64,000 nt of DNA, taken from contig CAZRBG010000015.1 of the NCBI GenBank assembly GCA_964598225.1, positions 23,547-87,546 on the forward strand. Reading direction: 5' to 3'. The notes beneath the pieces are model-generated. The model had not been told where the DNA came from, made no database searches, and saw only the letters and a list, made by a program, of their open reading frames with translations. The DNA is from SG8-4 sp964598225. GTDB lineage: Bacteria > Planctomycetota > Phycisphaerae > Sedimentisphaerales > Anaerobacaceae. This document shows, one piece after another, positions 58,567 to 64,000 of the stretch (the stretch's first letter is position 1; each line of letters starts with the position of its first letter). The position numbers and the translations under genes were made by a program.

Positions 58567-59730
58567 ATGAACACGAAGAATAAAATCAAGTCGGAATATT
58601 GTAAAATAGCATTATGTATGCTCGCCGCCTTCGTTTTTACTGGCGCCGTCGCGCATGGCTCTATGCACGTGCGCACTTACCGCGTGACCGTTCAGAACCT
58701 AACCGAAGGACAGGCGCTGACGCCGCCGCTGGTAGCCGCTCATGAATTCGGAACCGATTTATTCATGCTTGGAGAGCCGGCAAGTGCTGAGATTCAGGCC
58801 ATAGCCGAGAATGGCAATAACATGCCCATGCAGGATCTACTCATGATGGATCCAGGCGTGCTCGAAGTCACAACAGGTTCTACCGGGCCGCTCGTGCCGG
58901 CCAGCAATCCGGGTAATACCGATTTTACCGATTCGACTGACATTATGATTACCGCCGACCCATCGGCCAGGTTCTTGTCATTGGTTTCGATGTTAATATG
59001 CACCAATGACGGCTTCACCGGTTTGAACGGCCTTCCGCTGCCGTTGGAAGGCGCCGACATTGTCCTGACCCACGGTTACGACGCCGGAACCGAAATGAAC
59101 ACCGAGGATTATGCGGACTTAGTGCCGCCCTGCCAGGGATTGTTCGGCGTTTCGTCAGGAAAGATGGGCACCGGAGAAACTAATCCAATGCTGGCCGAAA
59201 ACGGTGTCGTTTCTTATCACGCCGGCATACAGGGCGGCGCCGATTTGATGCCGGAAGAAAAGGACTGGAATAATCCGGTCGCCAAGATCACCATCACCGC
59301 CGTCGATCCTGACGCAAACTGGTTCGTCGCTGATCTGAGCGGTGCGGGCGAAGTTCCTATCGTCCCAAATTTTGCCACAGGCAAAGCCTTCCTCAGACTT
59401 AATGACCAAAGGCAAGACCTGGATTTTGAACTCGTCGTGGACGGCATAAGCGGCGTCACCCAGGCGCATATTCACGTGGGCCTGCCCGGAGAAAACGGAC
59501 CGGTCGTAGCATTTCTCTTCGGCCAGGTGCCTCCTTTGGGCCTGTTCAACGGAGAATTGAGCAGAGGAACCATCACCGAAGCTGATTTGCTTGCAGACTT
59601 CGAGGGTGACTGGGAAGGTTTCGCTCAGGCCATTCGAGACGGCCGGTGCTATGTTAACGTACACACAGCCGACAATCCGGCCGGCGAGATCAGAGGACAG
59701 ATAGGCGCCAGACTCCGCGGCCCCAGATAA
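58567..59730 (+). CDS. Secreted spondin-N and CHRD domain protein
   Basis: A 387-residue secreted protein; AAAGGAGACC eight bases before ATG 58567 and a signal peptide (ALCMLAAFVFTGAVAHG). Residues of about 30-240 look like a spondin-N domain (VTVQNLTEGQALTPPLVAAH, LVPPCQGLFG). Residues of about 265-385 are a CHRD domain (FVADLSGAGEVPIV, GKAFLRLNDQRQDLDFELVV, VTQAHIHVGLPGENG, CYVNVHTADNPAGEIRGQI). The pair occurs in bacterial extracellular adhesive proteins. It precedes a sugar dehydrogenase gene by 162 bases. Confidence 0.85.
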   Translation: MNTKNKIKSEYCKIALCMLAAFVFTGAVAHGSMHVRTYRVTVQNLTEGQALTPPLVAAHEFGTDLFMLGEPASAEIQAIAENGNNMPMQDLLMMDPGVLEVTTGSTGPLVPASNPGNTDFTDSTDIMITADPSARFLSLVSMLICTNDGFTGLNGLPLPLEGADIVLTHGYDAGTEMNTEDYADLVPPCQGLFGVSSGKMGTGETNPMLAENGVVSYHAGIQGGADLMPEEKDWNNPVAKITITAVDPDANWFVADLSGAGEVPIVPNFATGKAFLRLNDQRQDLDFELVVDGISGVTQAHIHVGLPGENGPVVAFLFGQVPPLGLFNGELSRGTITEADLLADFEGDWEGFAQAIRDGRCYVNVHTADNPAGEIRGQIGARLRGPR

Positions 59731-59766
59731 TTTTATAAGCGGGAGAAACTAAGACTATACGGGACA

Positions 59767-59837
59767 CCAAGGTAAGGGACCGCCGTCCGGGGTAACGGTG
59801 CGAGGCCTATTAAAGGAGCCGAACGACGGTCCCTTGG
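59767..59837 (+). promoter_or_regulatory. Structured RNA-like element between the CHRD and sugar-dehydrogenase genes
   Basis: Arms at 59767-59787 (CCAAGG...GGGACCGCCGTC) and 59825-59837 (GACGGTCCCTTGG) pair over about 13 bases with two small bulges, and an inner part (GGCC...GGAGCC) can form a second stem. Lying 27 bases after one stop and 55 before the next start, it may be a terminator or a leader element. It matches no riboswitch class I know. Confidence 0.4.
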
Positions 59838-59892
59838 TTCCTTCTAATTGCTTGGTCGCGCATACGGTATGCGCAGAAAGAGAGGTTATGAG

Positions 59893-61884
59893 ATGTTTGG
59901 TTTACTTGAAAAATCGAAATATGTAACGTTTTATGCAGTGTGCCTGGCAGCTTTTATAGTGCTTGCCGGGATCAACGTAACACTCGCGGCTCCGCAGGAC
60001 CAGCAGTTCTTCACAAGTTTCGAAGAGATCGGTATGGATCGCGTCAACGAACACACCATTGGCGAGGCTCCGCTTACGGCCACGTTCGTAGGTAATGTGG
60101 GTTTCCGGAGCACTACGGCGTTGTACCGTACAGGAACAAATGGTTTCTGGATAGAGCCCGGCGAAACGGCAACGGTCACATTTCGCAGATCCGCCACAGT
60201 GGTGGAGTTCTATGCTCGCGACACTGTTGCCAGCGGCGGAGGAAGAGTCGAAGTAGTCGGTACTGGTGAAGATGTTATAGCGACCGCCGACTTAACCGGC
60301 AACTGGAGACTATACAGCTTTTCGGAAGTCGGTTTTATCAAGTCCCTGAGGCTCAGTAACAACGGAACCGGGCTTTCGGGGATTGACGATTTCGGCTTTA
60401 CCGCGCTGGAGGAGATGCCGCCGCCGTCATCACCGCAACCAATCACCGACCCGATCCCCGAAACTATCGCCAAAGGCGACATACGGATCGAGCTGGAGCC
60501 CGTGGCGGTCGGTCTGACCGCTCCCGTCTATCTGACGGCAGCTCCCGGCGTGTCGGATAAATTGTACGTGGTGGACCAGGCCGGCCTGATCCGCATAATC
60601 CAGAGCGACGGTATGCTTAAGAGACCATTCCTGAATGTCATGGATCGACTTGTCGCGCTCGGCGTCCAGGGGACACAGGATACAAGCGACTTCGACGAGC
60701 GAGGACTTCTGGGTTTGGCCTTTCATCCGGGCTTTAGCGACCAGGACAACCCGGGGTTCCGAAAACTTTATACCTATACCAGCGAGCCGGTCGACGGTCC
60801 GGCCGATTTCACCGTGCCCCTGCCCGAGGGCGAGAACTTCAACCATCAGGGAGTTATTGCCGAATGGATGGTCGATCCCGACAACAGCGATCGCGTAGAC
60901 CCCATGTCCCGCCGCGAGCTTTTTAGATTTGACGAGCCACAGTTTAACCATGACGGCGGCACGTTGCTGTTCGGTCCCGACAACATGTTGTACATCTCCC
61001 TCGGCGATGGCGGCGGCGCCGACGATACGGATCCCGGCCACGGGGAAATGGGAAACGGACAGGACCCGACGAATATCCTCGGGACAATTCTGCGAATCGA
61101 CGTCGATGGTTTCAACAGTGCGAACGGTCAATACGGAATCCCGGCTGATAATCCGTTCGTGGGCGATCCTGATATCCCCGGTGAAATCTACGCCTATGGA
61201 TTCAGGAATCCCTACCGGTTCAGCTTCGATTCCGAAACCGGCGAGCTGATCGTCGCAGACGTCGGCCAGAACGACATCGAAGAAATCGACTTCGTCTCTG
61301 CCGGGGGCAACTACGGCTGGAACCTCAAGGAAGGCAGTTTTCGTTTTCTGCCGGAGACCGGCGAAGTAAGTGACGACTTAGAAGGACTTCCTGATGATTT
61401 GATCGACCCTGTAGCCGAATACGACCACGACGAGGGCATCAGCATCACCGGCGGATTTGTCTATCGCGGCAGCGCGATCCCCGAACTCGTCGGCATGTAT
61501 GTCTTCGGCGATTTTTCGACGGGTTTCTTCGCTCCGCAAGGCCGTTTGTTCTACGCCGATCTGATGACCGGCCAGATCAATGAATTCATTCTGGGCCTGG
61601 ACGATCGAGAACTTGGATTGTTCGTTAAGGGCTTCGGCCAGGACGCCGACGGGGAGTTGTACCTGCTGGCCGGAACCAACCTCGGCCCCTTCCGCTCCGA
61701 AGGACAGGTACTCAAAATCGTCAACGCCGACTGCACACCGGGCCAGATGCACACGATCCCCGGCGACGTCAATCGTGACTGCAAGGTGGACATCACCGAC
61801 TTCGAGATATTGCTGGACCAGTGGATGTCCTGCGCCCCCGGACCGGACGTAGACTGTGAGGGCTTCAATGTAATAAGCCCGTAG
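59893..61884 (+). CDS. Secreted PQQ-type sugar dehydrogenase with a dockerin-like tail
   Basis: A 663-residue secreted protein; ATG 59893 follows GAGAGGTTATGAG and a signal peptide (FYAVCLAAFIVLAGI). Residues of about 35-180 form a carbohydrate- or adhesion-type beta domain. Residues of about 195-600 are a glucose/sorbosone dehydrogenase beta-propeller: GLTAPVYLTAAPGVSDKLYV, FDERGLLGLAFHPGF, NHDGGTLLFGPDNMLYISLG, and YAYGFRNPYRFSFDSETGEL. The last 50 residues read GDVNRDCKVDITDFEILLD, an EF-hand-like dockerin motif common on planctomycete exported proteins. It likely oxidises sugars at the cell surface. Confidence 0.9.
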   Translation: MFGLLEKSKYVTFYAVCLAAFIVLAGINVTLAAPQDQQFFTSFEEIGMDRVNEHTIGEAPLTATFVGNVGFRSTTALYRTGTNGFWIEPGETATVTFRRSATVVEFYARDTVASGGGRVEVVGTGEDVIATADLTGNWRLYSFSEVGFIKSLRLSNNGTGLSGIDDFGFTALEEMPPPSSPQPITDPIPETIAKGDIRIELEPVAVGLTAPVYLTAAPGVSDKLYVVDQAGLIRIIQSDGMLKRPFLNVMDRLVALGVQGTQDTSDFDERGLLGLAFHPGFSDQDNPGFRKLYTYTSEPVDGPADFTVPLPEGENFNHQGVIAEWMVDPDNSDRVDPMSRRELFRFDEPQFNHDGGTLLFGPDNMLYISLGDGGGADDTDPGHGEMGNGQDPTNILGTILRIDVDGFNSANGQYGIPADNPFVGDPDIPGEIYAYGFRNPYRFSFDSETGELIVADVGQNDIEEIDFVSAGGNYGWNLKEGSFRFLPETGEVSDDLEGLPDDLIDPVAEYDHDEGISITGGFVYRGSAIPELVGMYVFGDFSTGFFAPQGRLFYADLMTGQINEFILGLDDRELGLFVKGFGQDADGELYLLAGTNLGPFRSEGQVLKIVNADCTPGQMHTIPGDVNRDCKVDITDFEILLDQWMSCAPGPDVDCEGFNVISP

Positions 61885-61904
61885 ACGTTCGAGAACAGGA
61901 TATA

Positions 61905-62732
61905 TCAGATATCGTCTCTGATGCCGGCCATCCAGTCGGGCCAGTGGTCCGGCTGGACGCCGCCGGCCGGCGTCCAGGGGCCGGCCGTATCGAATTGCCG
62001 GTTCCACTTCAGCGTCCACAACTGCTTGAGGGAAACCTTACGAGCAGACCAGTCGGCGAAAAGGCAGTTCTGTGCGCCACCGTGCCGGTTGACGCAGAGG
62101 CGCTGCATTTCGTGGTTGTTGGGCCCTAAAACAGGCGTGCGGTCGCCCATTTCCGGGGGATTGTCGGTGTGTCTTGGCCAGCCGTCCACCCACCAGCTCT
62201 CGGTGAAGACAGGGATATTATAAGCCCCCTGGACGTGATGGGTCCGCCAGTAGTACTCGGCCGGCCCACGTCCCCAGAGTCTGTCTAATCCGGGCCGGAC
62301 ATTGCACATCCAGCCGTTCGGAGCGTAGCTGCCCTCGTCGCCGCCGGTAGAGTCGTTGGCCCGCCACGCGTCGAACGGCGTTGCCGCGGGCCTGCGGCCG
62401 GAGCCGTCCGGAGAGATTGAGCGGTACTTTACCGCCGTCGGGCACAGCCACATCTTTTCATCCCTGGATAACGGCCACATACATTCCCGCCACCATTCGC
62501 CCCCGCCCATGCCCGATGACGAACCGTACAGATGGCCGCTGTAGAAATAACCGTCGTTATCCTGCGTATAAAGACCGAAAATCAGGCCCCACTGGTGCAG
62601 GTTGGATTTGCACGCAACCCCCCGCGCCTGCCGCCGAACCCGCTGAAGAGCGGGCATCAACACCGACAGCAGCAGCGCTATAATAGCTATCACGACCAGA
62701 AGCTCGATTAATGTAAAGCCTTTTCGCTGCAT
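61905..62732 (-). CDS. Type II secretion-type pseudopilin (prepilin-like)
   Basis: A 275-residue prepilin-like protein; ATG 62732 has a G-rich site upstream, then leader QRKG cut before F and helix [20 protein letters not shown], almost the same as the one at 35628. [19 protein letters not shown] follows, and the body ends with [19 protein letters not shown]. The two pseudopilins are paralogues from their nearly shared first 30 residues and differ in the middle. It would be cut by the prepilin peptidase at 28125. Confidence 0.93.
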   Translation of the reverse strand: MQRKGFTLIELLVVIAIIALLLSVLMPALQRVRRQARGVACKSNLHQWGLIFGLYTQDNDGYFYSGHLYGSSSGMGGGEWWRECMWPLSRDEKMWLCPTAVKYRSISPDGSGRRPAATPFDAWRANDSTGGDEGSYAPNGWMCNVRPGLDRLWGRGPAEYYWRTHHVQGAYNIPVFTESWWVDGWPRHTDNPPEMGDRTPVLGPNNHEMQRLCVNRHGGAQNCLFADWSARKVSLKQLWTLKWNRQFDTAGPWTPAGGVQPDHWPDWMAGIRDDI

Positions 62733-63187
62733 CCTGCAGATCCCCCCGTACATAGCTTCAGTCTCAGAAAATTTCCCATATCCGGAACTCCTGCAATCTT
62801 CAAACCTCATAATACCACATCACCGCCCCAATTGCAATCACCCCCCTGCCGATTTCGTTTATCGCTTTGTCAGCTTCCAGCAAAATCAGATTAGAAGAGC
62901 AGAAAATGAGTAAGATATCCACGGACAGCAATCATAACTCGTCTTGGGCCCCCTTTGGCCTCTTTTAGTAAAATCTCAGATTCTTGCTTGAGGAGAATTA
63001 AAGGTGTCCGGTACATTTTTTACGACCATCCGTTCTTCATTGTCATTCCTGCGCATGCAGGAATCCAGAAGCTCTTGAACAAATGGATTCCTGCCTTCGC
63101 AGGAATGACAACCATCGATCTTTTCTCTGTGTTCTCTGTGCCCTCTGTGGCCCTTTGTAATTGACTATTGATTATGGCACATTGTCA
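62733..63187. repeat. Intergenic region with paired dispersed palindromes
   Basis: Two palindromes in opposite orientation, 63042-63066 (GTCATTCCTGCGCATGC...) and 63085-63109 (GGATTCCTGCCTTCGC...), form a larger hairpin. A 16-base word (GTGTCCGGTACATTTT) at 63004-63019 is shared with the broken toxin at 39472-39487. No gene is seen. Confidence 0.7.
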
Positions 63188-63595
63188 TCAGTACTCTTCA
63201 ACTTTTAGTTGTGGGATGTTTTCAAAATGCCTGGCGTTTCTCGTGACGAGTTTCTGCGTTGAACCAAGCGATGTTGCGGCAATTAAGACGTCCATGTCGC
63301 CGACGGGTTTGCCAAGCATTTGAAGGTACGCGGTAATCTGGCCAAACAGCCTTGCCGATCTTTCATCAAATTCAAGGACCTTGATAAATTTGAGTAAATT
63401 GCCGATCAGTCTTTCTTCGGCCTTGGGACTTTTCGATCGTGCGATGCCCACATAAAGCTCCGCCAGGTTGAAACGCGTTGTGTACAAGGGTTCGCCGTCG
63501 CCGGTTAGCTGATCGATTTTTGCAAGGGCTTTTTCTCTGTTTGCGGACTTTTTGCCAAGCAGATCGATGAGTATCGTTGTATCCAGACAGGCCAT
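63188..63595 (-). CDS. vapC: VapC-type PIN-domain toxin
   Basis: A 135-residue PIN-domain ribonuclease: CLDTTILIDLL (first Asp), ETTRF-like TTRFNLAELYVGIA with the acidic residue, and GDMDVLIAATSLGS (two Asp) and the end TRNARHFENIPQLKV. All four usual acidic residues appear present, so it is probably active. It overlaps the antitoxin stop by one base. Confidence 0.93.
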   Translation of the reverse strand: MACLDTTILIDLLGKKSANREKALAKIDQLTGDGEPLYTTRFNLAELYVGIARSKSPKAEERLIGNLLKFIKVLEFDERSARLFGQITAYLQMLGKPVGDMDVLIAATSLGSTQKLVTRNARHFENIPQLKVEEY

Positions 63596-63822
63596 TACCG
63601 AACCCTCTTTAATACAGCGCGCCTGCTTTTAAGATGCTCTTTTACGGCATCGGTGGCCTCTTTGCTGAAGTCTGCAGAATTTATAAATCGATGAAATTTT
63701 TTCAAATCAATGGGAGTCGCAACAACTCTTTTAATTGTCTGACTGAAGGACTCCTTTTCCTGTTTGACGGATTTGAGCTTATTGTATGCCTCTAAATCAA
63801 TTGTGATCGTTTTCGTCGCCAT
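63595..63822 (-). CDS. vapB: VapB-type antitoxin
   Basis: A 75-residue protein: the N-terminus TKTITIDLEAYNKLKSVKQ is a DNA-binding beta-strand/helix typical of VapB, followed by KESFSQTIKRVV and a basic tail KSRRAVLKRVR that wraps the toxin. ACGGAG lies before the ATG. A promoter and a palindrome lie upstream at 63852-63892. With VapC it forms an autoregulated pair. Confidence 0.9.
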   Translation of the reverse strand: MATKTITIDLEAYNKLKSVKQEKESFSQTIKRVVATPIDLKKFHRFINSADFSKEATDAVKEHLKSRRAVLKRVR

Positions 63823-63851
63823 TCTACAGTCTCCGTATCATATAACTACGT

Positions 63852-63892
63852 GTACATGTACTTATCATAGCAGCCATGAACAGATTTGTCAA
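63852..63892 (-). promoter_or_regulatory. vapBC promoter and operator palindrome
   Basis: On the minus strand a perfect TTGACA (63887-63892), a 17-base spacer and TATGAT (63864-63869) form a strong promoter. The 10-base palindrome GTACATGTAC at 63852-63861 covers the expected transcription start and is the likely VapBC operator. Confidence 0.7.
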
Positions 63893-64000
63893 ATCATAAA
63901 GTGCAGGGGGCTCTGTGCGAAGATGCAGAAGTGTGAAGTTTTTTCTATTCATTGCCGCATAAGGACTTGCAGCGAGAATGCGGCTTTCGATTATGTAGAA

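Noticed and set aside
1..64000. CRISPR array
   Set aside because: No regularly spaced direct repeats were found at any place.

Overview
This window most likely comes from a planctomycete, probably of the Phycisphaerae type. The evidence is the combination of two pseudopilins that share one N-terminal leader, twin-arginine (Tat) signals on Gfo/Idh/MocA, DUF1080, sugar-epimerase-like and DegT-family proteins, a sugar dehydrogenase with a dockerin-like tail, a fused aroDE gene and a type III polyketide synthase gene. No rRNA or tRNA gene and no CRISPR array was found. All assignments come from reading motifs by eye; no database search was run.

Layout. Positions 1-10341 are a block of minus-strand genes for exported carbohydrate-active or sugar-handling proteins: a large partial protein, a TIM-barrel epimerase-like protein, a DUF1080 protein, a Tat-exported oxidoreductase, a nucleoside-hydrolase-like protein and a 1134-residue glycosidase-like protein with FG-GAP/VCBS-type repeats. 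Positions 10668-18606 and 23301-25007 are mostly housekeeping: rpsT, glyA, thrS, infC, rpmI, rplT and pheS, with an AAA-type ATPase, a TPR protein and an FHA protein among them. Inside this translation cluster, on the opposite strand at 18649-22634, lies a tightly coupled set of envelope genes: a cysteine-rich secreted peptide, a tandemly duplicated LolA-like protein, a C39-peptidase-like/rhodanese fusion and a MauE/DoxX-type membrane protein. This is the best candidate here for an undescribed system.

Positions 25039-36404 carry an RraA-family protein, a MipA/OmpV-like protein, an OmpA-type lipoprotein, a prepilin peptidase, argG, a DUF3352-like protein with a pseudopilin-like tail, aroDE and a pseudopilin. 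Positions 36447-42646 are the accessory part: dispersed palindromes, two addiction modules whose toxin genes are cut short, small membrane proteins, a single-ORF IS66-type insertion sequence and a MITE-like repeat that runs almost to the start of aroB. Positions 42647-49210 hold aroB, an aldolase-type DRE-TIM enzyme, two membrane or anchored proteins of unknown role, and a type III polyketide synthase followed by a UbiE-type methyltransferase.

Positions 49364-56251 form one long plus-strand operon: a DegT aminotransferase, two Gfo/Idh/MocA oxidoreductases, two URO-D-type proteins and an exported ceramidase-like protein. It looks like a catabolic route for an amino- or methyl-bearing polyol. 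A second copy of the MITE-like repeat closes it, facing a Tat-exported DegT-family protein. The right end has a spondin-N/CHRD protein, a PQQ-type sugar dehydrogenase, another pseudopilin and an intact vapBC module with a clear promoter and operator.
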